Made by a program: the position numbers and the translations under genes. This document shows, piece by piece, positions 1-6,986 of a stretch of 20,960 nucleotides of DNA (the first letter of the stretch is position 1; each line of letters starts with the position of its first letter). A model generated the notes under the pieces. It was given only the letters and a program-made list of their open reading frames with translations. It did not search any database and had not been told where the DNA came from. The stretch is from a virus. Location: positions 1 through 20,960 of IMG/VR virus record IMGVR_UViG_3300047354_000437; one strand, written 5' to 3'.

Positions 1-1
1 A

Positions 2-61
2 GGAAAGTTAGATGACGATGCTGGTTACTGTATAACATGTGCAACACATTGTAAATTTTAA
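2..61 (+). CDS. 3' end of an upstream gene (partial)
   Basis: Only one + frame is open from the left edge: it reads 19 residues ending DDDAGYCITCATHCKF and stops at TAA 59-61. The other two + frames hit stops within the first 15 bases. Three cysteines and a histidine in ten residues (CxxCxxxHC) could bind a metal, but with so little sequence I cannot name the protein. By T4 gene order, the gene before gp14 would be the gp13 neck protein; nothing here confirms that. The stop is followed by a 31-nt gap containing a late-type promoter for the next gene. Confidence 0.5.
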   Translation, partial: GKLDDDAGYCITCATHCKF

Positions 62-79
62 CCAAAGTTTATAAAAACC

Positions 80-87
80 GATAAATA
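80..87 (+). promoter_or_regulatory. T4-type late promoter (GATAAATA), gp14-like gene
   Basis: The octamer GATAAATA matches the NATAAATA form of the T4 late -10 element (TATAAATA in T4). It ends 5 nt before the ATG at 93. With T4 numbering, where the octamer covers about -13 to -6, transcription would begin at or next to the A of the start codon. No Shine-Dalgarno sequence lies between. Confidence 0.7.
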
Positions 88-92
88 GTAAC

Positions 93-1163
93 ATGCCAAG
101 ATTAAGTTTATGGAATCCGACAAAAACAAATGACTACAGTTTCATTGATAGAGTTGTGGGTGAGCATATCTTTGCGGGTGGTACTGGTGTACATATACAC
201 AAATATATGGGTATTCAGGACACACCAAACGAGAACGATCCTACTAGACCAAGCAGTGGTTCAAGTGCTAATAGTGAAGTTTTTATACAAGATCTATTAT
301 TTTTAGAAAACAGAGATAGAAAATATAGCGAAGACATATATGAATTAAGGGGCCAATATAACTTAGGCGATAATGATGCATTTGATTTAACACAATTTGG
401 AATGTTTTTAGCAAACGACACATTGTTTATGAACTTCCATACTGAAAGCATGGTAGATGCAGTAGGCAGACGTTTAATGCCAGGAGATGTTTTAGAACTT
501 CCTCATTTACGTGATGATTTACTTTTAGGTAGTGATGAAGCAATAAACAGATTTTATGTAGTTACAGATGCTAGTAGGCCTGCAGAAGGTTACGACCCAC
601 GTTGGTGGTCACATTTATGGAGAGTCAAACTAGGTCCTATAACAGATTCACAAGAGTACAGAGATATACTTGGTACTGGTGAGGAAGAAGGCGATCTAAG
701 AAACTTAATTAGTACATACGCAAATGAAATAAAAATTAGTGATGCTATATTAGAACAAGCGGCACGTGATGTTCCTTTTGATCCACAATATAGAAGAACA
801 GGTCATCTTTACATGGATGATTCCGTACCAGATAAACCAGCACCAGGATTAGACTTTGGTGGTGCAGATGGTAATCCAGTAAATGGTTCTAGCATAGTAG
901 GAAGTGGAGCAACATTCCCATTAAATGGCACAGTTGATGGAGACTTTTATTTAAGAACAGACTTTAGTCCGCACAGACTATTTAAAAAATCAGGTACACG
1001 TTGGATAAATGTAGGATCTGATATGACAGGATCTTGGAGTGCGGCAAACAGAATACTAAAAGGATTTATAAATAACGATTCAACATTTACAAGCGACAAT
1101 GGAGAAACAATGCAAGAGAAGGTTGGTTTAAGTAAACTTGTAAAGCCTAAAACGGATAATTAA
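93..1163 (+). CDS. gp14: T4 gp14-like neck protein
   Basis: This is probably the head-completion/neck protein that closes the portal vertex and joins head to tail in T4-like phages. The first ~220 residues carry the family pattern: a ring of hydrophobic/acidic blocks (DRKYSEDIYELRG, FDLTQFGMFLANDTLFMNFH, RRLMPGDVLELPHLRDD) followed by a region ending WRVKLGPITDSQEYRDIL. T4 gp14 is 256 aa. The extra ~110 residues here form a C-terminal extension with a short beta-rich block (DGDFYLRTDF, then GTRWINVG) of a kind seen in phage fibre and decoration proteins. The start at 93 is 5 nt after a late promoter octamer and has no SD. Its stop is one base before the next ATG (TAAAATG), so translation is probably coupled. 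The assignment rests on recognised motifs, not an alignment. Confidence 0.75.
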   Translation: MPRLSLWNPTKTNDYSFIDRVVGEHIFAGGTGVHIHKYMGIQDTPNENDPTRPSSGSSANSEVFIQDLLFLENRDRKYSEDIYELRGQYNLGDNDAFDLTQFGMFLANDTLFMNFHTESMVDAVGRRLMPGDVLELPHLRDDLLLGSDEAINRFYVVTDASRPAEGYDPRWWSHLWRVKLGPITDSQEYRDILGTGEEEGDLRNLISTYANEIKISDAILEQAARDVPFDPQYRRTGHLYMDDSVPDKPAPGLDFGGADGNPVNGSSIVGSGATFPLNGTVDGDFYLRTDFSPHRLFKKSGTRWINVGSDMTGSWSAANRILKGFINNDSTFTSDNGETMQEKVGLSKLVKPKTDN

Positions 1164-1164
1164 A

Positions 1165-1500
1165 ATGAAATTTAATGAAATAAAAATATTACATGAGAAT
1201 CAAAAAGTAATTGATAAATTAGAAGATAAAAAATCCGATTTAGAATTGGCTTTAAGTTCTGCTAGAGATATTACTAAAAATATTAAGTATGTTGATACTC
1301 ACGTTGAAATAGTTAGTCAACTAGGAACACTTGCTGAAGAGAATGGTTTGGAACTAGACAGTTATGATGAGAATTCAGTTTTCCAAGCAAAGAATAAATT
1401 AGAGTCTGCTATATATCAACTAGAAGAAGTTTTTGAAGATGCAATTCGTGATGTTTCAAACAAAATAGACGAATTAGAAATGGAGATGGAAGGCTACTAA
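1165..1500 (+). CDS. Small coiled-coil protein between gp14 and gp15
   Basis: This 111-aa acidic protein has no signal peptide or membrane segment and almost no Cys or aromatic clusters. Residues ~5-55 and ~75-108 are heptad-like helices rich in Glu, Lys, Leu and Ile (for example the C-terminal run VSNKIDELEMEME), so an antiparallel helical hairpin or coiled-coil oligomer is likely. It lies in a TAAAATG-coupled series between two neck genes (one base from each neighbour), which suggests a structural or assembly role such as a neck accessory or chaperone. I do not recognise a family. The coupling and strand make the ORF itself secure. Confidence 0.75.
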   Translation: MKFNEIKILHENQKVIDKLEDKKSDLELALSSARDITKNIKYVDTHVEIVSQLGTLAEENGLELDSYDENSVFQAKNKLESAIYQLEEVFEDAIRDVSNKIDELEMEMEGY

Positions 1501-1501
1501 A

Positions 1502-2854
1502 ATGGCAGGAAAAAACTTAGACTATTGGTATGACGAGCAGATAAAAAGATATCTTATACAGATTATTCGTATCTTTTCAAATTTTCAGACACGAGAGTAC
1601 ACTAAAAGCGGTGTAAAATATAATCGTGTACCTGCAAGATATGGTGATTCAAACAGAATGGTTGCTAGTATATTGCGTAACGGTTCAGAAAATGTTATTA
1701 ATAGTGCGCCTTTTATAAGTGTTACTATACAGAGTTTACAGCCTGCAAGAGACAGAACACATGAACCATTTCTGGTAGACACTACTCAGGTTGCAGAAAG
1801 AGAATTCGATAGAGAAACACAGTCATATCAAAATGAACAAGGTAACTTATTTACCACACAAAGATATATGCCAGTACCATATAACATGACTATACAAATG
1901 GACTTATGGTCAAACAATACAGATACTAAATTACAAGTGTTAGAACAAATTTTTGTTTTATTTAATCCTAGCATTCAGTTACAATCAAATAGTAATCCTT
2001 TAGACTGGACTAGTGTGTTTGAAGTTGAGCTTACAGATATTGCATGGAGTAACAGAAGTGTTCCAGTTGGTACTGAAGACACGATAGATATTTCAACACT
2101 TACATTTGCTGTACCTATTTGGATTAGTCCACCAGCAAAAATTAAAAAGCAATCTATCATACAAAGGATTATAGCAAATATACATAGTGTAAGCAGTATA
2201 TCAGATTTAGGTTATGACGAAGACTACGCAGACTTTTTTGGTGATATAGAAGATACTGCGGAGGTAGTAGTTACACCAGGTATGTATAGTGTAAGAGTAA
2301 GTGGTGCATCAGCAGTATTATTAAATGAACAAGGCATAGAAGTACCCTGGACTGACATTACAGATATGCAAGGCGATTTAAGAACTACAAGTTTATTAAA
2401 ATTAAATACAAGTAACGATACAGATAATTTCCTGGGAGAAGTTATTGGTACAGTATCAGTTGACGCAACCACAAATTCAAATTTAATTTTTAATTTAGAT
2501 ACAGATACTTTACCAACAGACACAATAAATGATGTTGATAAAATTATAGACCCTAGAGGCAATTATCCAGGTGACGGCACATTGGCCGCTTCTGCAAATG
2601 GTCAAAGATATCTTATTACAGAAACACTTACAGCATCTGGTTATACTAATTGGAATATAGATGCATCAGAGAACGACATTATAGAATATAATGGTAGTGC
2701 TTGGGTAGTATCCTTTGATGCTAGTTCACAAGTGGGCAATACACATTATATGCACAATACATTTACATCCAAACAATATCAATGGACTGGAACTCAGTGG
2801 ATAAGTAGTTATGAGGGAGAATACAAACCAGGATATTGGAGACTTGTTTTATAA
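1502..2854 (+). CDS. gp15: T4 gp15-like tail completion / sheath stabiliser protein
   Basis: In T4, gp15 forms the hexameric ring that caps the tail tube and sheath and docks the tail to the neck. The N-terminal ~230 residues fit that family: a start like FxxxxxRYLIQIIRIFSNFQ, then the YNRVPARYGD block, then PYNMTIQMDLWSNN leading to QVLEQIFVLFNPSIQLQ, and finally the SPPAKIKKQSIIQRIIA segment. T4 gp15 is 272 aa. Here about 200 residues are added: a Thr/Asp-rich linker (~240-340) and a beta-rich module with repeated aromatic/Gly blocks (ENDIIEYNGSAWVVSF; KQYQWTGTQWISSY) like a fibre tip or carbohydrate-binding module. It is coupled to the upstream coiled-coil gene, and its TAA directly abuts the ATG of the Nudix gene. 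Confidence 0.75.
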   Translation: MAGKNLDYWYDEQIKRYLIQIIRIFSNFQTREYTKSGVKYNRVPARYGDSNRMVASILRNGSENVINSAPFISVTIQSLQPARDRTHEPFLVDTTQVAEREFDRETQSYQNEQGNLFTTQRYMPVPYNMTIQMDLWSNNTDTKLQVLEQIFVLFNPSIQLQSNSNPLDWTSVFEVELTDIAWSNRSVPVGTEDTIDISTLTFAVPIWISPPAKIKKQSIIQRIIANIHSVSSISDLGYDEDYADFFGDIEDTAEVVVTPGMYSVRVSGASAVLLNEQGIEVPWTDITDMQGDLRTTSLLKLNTSNDTDNFLGEVIGTVSVDATTNSNLIFNLDTDTLPTDTINDVDKIIDPRGNYPGDGTLAASANGQRYLITETLTASGYTNWNIDASENDIIEYNGSAWVVSFDASSQVGNTHYMHNTFTSKQYQWTGTQWISSYEGEYKPGYWRLVL

Positions 2855-3283
2855 ATGAATACCACGGCGGCTGGAGTAGTTTTCCTAGCCAAAGACACAG
2901 GCAGATGCATGTTGCAACTCAGAGAAGGCAACAAAAGATTTAATCATACTTGGGGTTTTTGGGGAGGCATGATGGAGAAAGGTGAAACTCCTTACAACTG
3001 TATTAAACGTGAGTTAGAAGAAGAGATTGGATTTGTTCCAGAACTGCAAAAATTAAATCCTATAGACGTATACCAAAGCAAAGATCAAAATTTTTATTAC
3101 TACAGTTTTGTATATGTGGTAGATAAAGAATTCCAACCACCAAAATTAAATGGAGAAAGTGCCGGATACGCCTGGGTAGACATAGGTCAATGGCCCAAAC
3201 CATTGCACAATGGTGCCAAAATTACATTAAGTAAGAATGGTGGCACACAAAAACTGCACACTATACTTAAAATAAATTCCTGA
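2855..3283 (+). CDS. Nudix hydrolase
   Basis: Nudix enzymes cleave nucleoside diphosphates linked to another group, using Mg/Mn held by the Nudix-box glutamates. The box Gx5Ex7REUxEExGU is complete at residues 38-60: G38, E44, R52-E53, E56-E57, G59-F60. The 142-aa length is normal for a single-domain enzyme. The substrate cannot be read from the sequence; phage relatives act on ADP-ribose, dinucleoside polyphosphates, oxidised dNTPs or capped RNA ends. The ATG follows the gp15 stop with no gap, so it is translated in the neck/tail late operon rather than with nucleotide metabolism genes, which is odd for a housekeeping-type pyrophosphatase. Its TGA overlaps the next late promoter. Confidence 0.88.
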   Translation: MNTTAAGVVFLAKDTGRCMLQLREGNKRFNHTWGFWGGMMEKGETPYNCIKRELEEEIGFVPELQKLNPIDVYQSKDQNFYYYSFVYVVDKEFQPPKLNGESAGYAWVDIGQWPKPLHNGAKITLSKNGGTQKLHTILKINS

Positions 3284-3289
3284 TAAATA
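3282..3289 (+). promoter_or_regulatory. T4-type late promoter (GATAAATA), 210-aa gene
   Basis: GATAAATA overlaps the last bases of the Nudix gene stop (TGATAAATA) and ends 6 nt before the ATG at 3296. There is no SD in the intervening TTTCAT. This is the second case in which the predicted start point falls on or within 1-2 nt of the start codon. Confidence 0.65.
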
Positions 3290-3295
3290 TTTCAT

Positions 3296-3928
3296 ATGAG
3301 CAAAGGCGAAATTATCGATTTTGTTATTTTGCGGATAACTACCGAATTAGACAAGTTTCAAAGACAAAAAACAATTCCACATACATTACTAGAAGGCGCA
3401 ATAGAAATAGACGAAATAAAGGATGTCTATTATGAAAAGTTATCACCAAAGTATCAGAAAATATTCAATAGACTTCTAAAAGAGTATCACCAGAATATTG
3501 GCAAAAATATCGAGTCCCTAAAAACAGCAATGAAAAAAGACTATGCTAGAGTTGTTAATAATATGTCTACTGAGCATGAAAGTTTTAGATTTAAGGAAGT
3601 AATGAATTCCTATCGACCAGGTATAAATCCTGTAAGAGCTTTATACTATCAATCACGTGATGTAACTAGGCGTTACAATCCTGAAAATCCATTCCATTAT
3701 TGGTTAATTGATTTAGTTGAAGATACTGAATTTAATAATATAATTTTAGATGCTTTAGCAAAAGATGTTAGAAAACTTGAACGTATAATTAAAAGATATT
3801 ACTTTCCATTAGTAAATCACGGTGATGGAATACCGTTAGAACTTTTTCATGCTAAACAGCAATTAAAAGATTTTAAACACTATTACTTATTTTTTAGAGG
3901 AATCAAAGAGTTTCATCCAGACGAATAA
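3296..3928 (+). CDS. Unrecognised 210-aa protein, helical and basic
   Basis: I do not recognise this family. It is a soluble, mostly helical protein, rich in Lys, Arg, Tyr and Phe, with no signal peptide, membrane segment or cysteine. There is a conserved-looking core around residues ~100-150 (SYRPGINPVRALYY, RRYNPENPFHYWLIDLVED). It has its own late promoter 6 nt upstream, so it is likely made late with the structural proteins. Its TAA (3926-3928) touches the stop of the convergent cyclase gene (3929-3931) with no bases between them. It could be a minor virion, assembly or DNA-binding protein; nothing in the sequence decides. Confidence 0.75.
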   Translation: MSKGEIIDFVILRITTELDKFQRQKTIPHTLLEGAIEIDEIKDVYYEKLSPKYQKIFNRLLKEYHQNIGKNIESLKTAMKKDYARVVNNMSTEHESFRFKEVMNSYRPGINPVRALYYQSRDVTRRYNPENPFHYWLIDLVEDTEFNNIILDALAKDVRKLERIIKRYYFPLVNHGDGIPLELFHAKQQLKDFKHYYLFFRGIKEFHPDE

Positions 3929-5998
3929 TTACTTAGATGTTTTACGTTCTATTCCGTCCCAATCTCCTACAGGCATAGGTTGTTTAATTCTTTCTGCATA
4001 AAGATCTGCTAGAGTATTGTTCCACTTATGATCTTTAATTATCTCTATTTGATGTGAACACTCTGCCCATGCCCTGTTTTGATAACTATCAACCATTCTG
4101 TTTACTACTCTTGCATATTTGTGATCATTTAGTATAGTATAAATTGTTACAGGATCAGTTTGTCCTTTTACTGCTATTTTATCCAGCATAGTTAAATTTT
4201 CTGGAGTGCTAATCTGTTTTAGTGTATGTTCTGTAAACATAAAGAATACACCGTACTCTTTTGTTTGTGCTTCTAGTCTCGCCGCTAAATTAACACTATC
4301 ACCTAAAACAGTATAATCAAAACGTTGGTTACTACCCATATTACCTACTACAGCATCTCCTGTATTAATACCTATACCAACACCTAACTCCATGAGTCCG
4401 TCTTCTTTAAGTTCTTTATTAAGATTTTTTAGTTCAACTTCCATTTCCTGTGCTGTTTCTATTGCCAACTGAGCATGATTGTCTACATCAAGTGGAGCAT
4501 TCCATATTGCCATTAAGGCATCGCCTATATACTTGTCTATTGTTCCTTCTTTACGCATAACTAAATCAGTCATTGGTGTCATATATCTATTAATAAGATT
4601 GCCCAAACCTTGTGGGTCTGTTTTAAACTGTTCCGATATCGGAGTAAATCCACGAATGTCTGAGAACAAGTATGTCATTGTTCTTGTGTCGCCACCTAAA
4701 CGTAATAAACTTGGATCTTTCTGTAACTTCTTAACCATTGCTGGTGCCAAGTAATGCTCAAATTGTTTTTTAATTTGTTCACGTAATTTAAACTGTTTGT
4801 AAAAGTTATTAAATGCCGCCTGTGTGAATACTAAAAAGCCACTTAATACAGGGAAAGACGCATCTAATAATACTAACTGGCTTGTATATAGATGTACACT
4901 ATAATACCCTATTCCGCCCAAGATAAGCAACGATACTGGCGCCGTTAGTAGTAAAGGGAGTCTATATACTGCTATTGCTACTAGAACCATTATCAGAAGT
5001 GCTGTCAGAAGCTCATAGAACGCGGCTGTTTGACTTCGTGTTATGTTACTGCCACTTATAAAGTTCTGTAGCATATGAGCTTGTATCTCTTGTGGATATA
5101 AGTTTCCACGTGGCGTTGGTACAGGGTTTGCTATACCCTCTGCTGTTACGCCTACTATAACCATTTTACCTGCTAAATCTGGTATGCTGTCTGCACCTGT
5201 ATACTCTATAGTTTCAAAACTATTATTAAATCGTATATATGCTGTACCATCTGGCTGTGTTACTATTGGTTCAACTCCTTTAACAGCAACCTCTTGTATA
5301 CCTATTTCACTGGTCTTAACTATATAACTTTTTTGCCCTCTGCTTACCCTAAGCATTTCAACTGCAAAACTAGGATAAATTCTGTCCTCTACAGTTATTG
5401 CTAATGGATAAGTCCTTGTTTGATTATCTGGTTGTGGGGCAGAAGCATTTACACCTTTACCATTCACTACAGACTCTAATATAGATATATTTGTAACTAA
5501 GTTGGGCCATTTAAGTAAATAGTCTTTTGCAGGTACTGGTCCTACTGTTCCTGTGCCTATATGAGGTCCTGATGTTTTTATACCTCTAACACTAGGTGTT
5601 TGACTTAGAACATTAAAATTAATAGGGTTACGCCTTGCTCCTTGTACATTTACTTTATTTTGTTCTAAGTATTGTCCAAATACTTCATCTCCACCAAAGC
5701 GATCTGATTCTGGAAACATTATTGTCCAACCTAAAACACCACTATTTTTACTAGCAACATCTACAACTAACTGAGCATAATATTGTCTGGGAAAAGGATA
5801 TTGCCCAAAGGTTGCTAACGTGTTTTCACCAAAGTTTAATAATACAATATCATTACTAGGTAAAATTTCGTCTAATTGCTGATAACTATCAAATACTTGT
5901 CCACGTAAACTTTGTACTGGAGTTGGATCTGCAACTCTGAGTACAAGTAAAAGTACAATAGATAGAGCTATCGCATAGCCACTGTATAACCATTTCAT
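3929..5998 (-). CDS. CHASE2-domain class III adenylate cyclase
   Basis: This is a membrane receptor that should turn ATP into cAMP in response to a periplasmic signal. Layout: TM at ~8-22, a CHASE2-type extracytoplasmic sensor at ~25-320, three TM segments at ~327-395, a linker helix, then the cyclase domain at ~435-600. The catalytic set is complete: metal-binding D447 (FSDIRGFT) and D493 (IGDALMAIW), adenine-selecting K489 and D567, transition-state N570 and R574. The K/D pair argues for ATP rather than GTP. A ~85-residue tail follows. The ATG is 5 nt after a late promoter octamer, with no SD. A receptor cyclase is unusual cargo for a lytic phage. It sits near the csg-like operon, and I recall CHASE2 cyclases often lying beside FecR-domain genes in bacteria, so the two may be linked; that is inference. 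Confidence 0.92.
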   Translation of the reverse strand: MKWLYSGYAIALSIVLLLVLRVADPTPVQSLRGQVFDSYQQLDEILPSNDIVLLNFGENTLATFGQYPFPRQYYAQLVVDVASKNSGVLGWTIMFPESDRFGGDEVFGQYLEQNKVNVQGARRNPINFNVLSQTPSVRGIKTSGPHIGTGTVGPVPAKDYLLKWPNLVTNISILESVVNGKGVNASAPQPDNQTRTYPLAITVEDRIYPSFAVEMLRVSRGQKSYIVKTSEIGIQEVAVKGVEPIVTQPDGTAYIRFNNSFETIEYTGADSIPDLAGKMVIVGVTAEGIANPVPTPRGNLYPQEIQAHMLQNFISGSNITRSQTAAFYELLTALLIMVLVAIAVYRLPLLLTAPVSLLILGGIGYYSVHLYTSQLVLLDASFPVLSGFLVFTQAAFNNFYKQFKLREQIKKQFEHYLAPAMVKKLQKDPSLLRLGGDTRTMTYLFSDIRGFTPISEQFKTDPQGLGNLINRYMTPMTDLVMRKEGTIDKYIGDALMAIWNAPLDVDNHAQLAIETAQEMEVELKNLNKELKEDGLMELGVGIGINTGDAVVGNMGSNQRFDYTVLGDSVNLAARLEAQTKEYGVFFMFTEHTLKQISTPENLTMLDKIAVKGQTDPVTIYTILNDHKYARVVNRMVDSYQNRAWAECSHQIEIIKDHKWNNTLADLYAERIKQPMPVGDWDGIERKTSK

Positions 5999-6003
5999 AC
6001 CGA

Positions 6004-6011
6004 TATTTATC
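6004..6011 (-). promoter_or_regulatory. T4-type late promoter (GATAAATA), cyclase gene
   Basis: The complement of 6004-6011 reads GATAAATA. It lies inside the palindrome CGATAAATATCG-like sequence at 6001-6012 and ends 5 nt before the cyclase ATG (5996-5998). The motif overlaps the end of the upstream 155-aa gene. No SD is present. Confidence 0.65.
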
Positions 6012-6474
6012 GTATTTTATTGCAATTTTGCTTGGCGTCATTTAGTAGTCTAAAGTTATTTACTACCACAAACATATATAGCATATTGGTGCTATTTAAT
6101 TCTTCTGGAGTAAGTTTTTTATAACCATCGTTATATAACAATGATGGAGCCAGTATTAAAGTTTTTGTTGCAACTATCCTAGAATCACTTGGACGTTCTG
6201 TGTATAATGGATTTATTTCTCTTATACAATCATACTTTATTGCTCGTGATGTTGAGTAAGCATCTAATATTTGGAGTGTAAAAAATGTAACCCATTGAAC
6301 TTTTGTTATTTTTTGATCCATATCAAACTTAAATGTGCTACTTGGAAGTTGTTGGCACTCTGGTGGATTATTATCGCAGTAATACGGGTCTAGTGGAAGA
6401 TTATAAGTGAGATCTAATGACATTGCATTCAAAGAAAAAAGCGACAATAAAAATATTATTACCGCTTTGATCAT
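6007..6474 (-). CDS. Small exported/membrane protein, DUF5658-like region
   Basis: This 155-aa protein starts with a typical signal peptide (hydrophobic ~3-15, probable cut after SLNAMS or nearby). The N-terminal periplasmic stretch has YCDNNPPEC. A hydrophobic segment (~57-72) leads to a TLQILDAYSTS...REINPLY pattern, resembling the D...T...E-NP layout of DUF5658-type small membrane proteins, and then a further hydrophobic helix. I cannot give a function. The start is 3 nt after the stop of the -1 frame of the upstream lipoprotein gene, so frameshifting there could couple to its initiation. Its SD is weak. The YCxxNPxEC motif is shared with the -1 frame extension of its neighbour. Confidence 0.7.
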   Translation of the reverse strand: MIKAVIIFLLSLFSLNAMSLDLTYNLPLDPYYCDNNPPECQQLPSSTFKFDMDQKITKVQWVTFFTLQILDAYSTSRAIKYDCIREINPLYTERPSDSRIVATKTLILAPSLLYNDGYKKLTPEELNSTNMLYMFVVVNNFRLLNDAKQNCNKIR

Positions 6475-6477
6475 TGT

Positions 6478-6606
6478 TTACTCGCACTCTTTAGGATTTT
6501 CAGAACAATATTTTTCAATTTTGTCCATATTTTCAAAAAGTAACTGCACCAACTCCTTGGTACTTAATTCCTTCTTACCATTTATCCTATCTAAGAAGGT
6601 TAGTCC
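6478..6606 (-). other. -1 frame extension of the lipoprotein (42 codons)
   Basis: Reading on in the -1 frame after the AAG of the slippery site gives GGA CTA ACC and 39 more codons to TAA 6478-6480. The segment ends EKYCSENPKECE and looks like real protein (Lys/Glu/Leu rich, no rare runs). It has no ATG except one 16 codons from its end, and no usable SD, so independent initiation is unlikely. The fusion product would be 146 aa (104 + 42). A simple indel in the A6 run, natural or from sequencing, would give the same picture. Confidence 0.55.
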
Positions 6607-6612
6607 TTTTTT
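6570..6612 (-). promoter_or_regulatory. Programmed -1 frameshift signal (slippery site + hairpin)
   Basis: On the - strand, A_AAA_AAG (6612-6606) is in the correct phase of the lipoprotein frame (CCA AAA AAG GAC TAA). After a 6-nt spacer (6605-6600), CCTTCTTA (6599-6592) and TAAGAAGG (6577-6570) form a perfect 8-bp stem with a 14-nt loop. Heptamer, 5-9 nt spacer and stem-loop are the three standard parts of a bacterial/phage -1 site. There is no T-tract after the stem, so it is not a normal terminator. Confidence 0.6.
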
Positions 6613-6917
6613 GGTGCTTCTTCTTCGTCTTGTAGCTCGTCTGTTTGTCTATCTACTTCATCGGAAACTGTTTTCACAACACCTTTTCCGAGGTCTGCTC
6701 CAGCAACAACAACAGTCTGTGCTGTATCAATTGCTAAAGTTCCAACAGATACAACATCATCAGCAACTGCTGTAGTTATTGTAGCCGCTCCGCCAACTAC
6801 TGCATCAACAGTACCTGTGACAACTTCTGTTCCTGCATTCCAAACACCCCCAACTGAGGCACAACTTGTCATGAGAAAAAGACTAAACATACCGAAGACA
6901 GTCGTTAAATTCTTCAT
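6600..6917 (-). CDS. Small lipoprotein (105 aa; candidate frameshift gene)
   Basis: The N-terminus is a lipoprotein signal: MKNLTT, hydrophobic core, lipobox LMTSC with C19 as the lipidated residue. The mature part is Val/Ala/Thr/Gly-rich with an amphipathic quasi-repeat (VVTGTVDAVVGGAATITTAVADDVVSVG and onward, about 11 residues per period), then an acidic tail ending APKKD. The start is well supported by AAGGAG 8 nt upstream. The leader holds a 9-bp hairpin and a late promoter. The last codons contain A_AAA_AAG, and a -1 shift would extend it by 42 residues. A short lipoprotein among tiny membrane proteins could be an outer-membrane lysis component (o-spanin type), but there is no motif that proves it. 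Confidence 0.82.
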   Translation of the reverse strand: MKNLTTVFGMFSLFLMTSCASVGGVWNAGTEVVTGTVDAVVGGAATITTAVADDVVSVGTLAIDTAQTVVVAGADLGKGVVKTVSDEVDRQTDELQDEEEAPKKD

Positions 6918-6940
6918 ACCTTATCTCCTTATATATAAGT

Positions 6941-6966
6941 GTTATAAAGCAACCTGCCTTTATAAC
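6941..6966 (-). repeat. Perfect inverted repeat / 5' mRNA hairpin
   Basis: GTTATAAAG and CTTTATAAC are perfect 9-bp arms around an 8-nt loop. On the - strand the hairpin begins about 1 nt after the start point predicted from the late octamer at 6973-6980, and it ends 10 nt before the AAGGAG of the lipoprotein gene. It would sit at the very 5' end of the mRNA, a position that usually protects against decay. No T-tract follows it. Confidence 0.7.
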
Positions 6967-6972
6967 AGTAGT

Positions 6973-6980
6973 TATTTATC
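6973..6980 (-). promoter_or_regulatory. T4-type late promoter (GATAAATA), lipoprotein gene
   Basis: The complement reads GATAAATA. The predicted start point is near 6967, giving a ~50-nt leader with a hairpin and a good SD before the ATG at 6917. A separate inverted repeat lies just upstream at 6987-7002. Confidence 0.65.
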
Positions 6981-6986
6981 ACTTTA

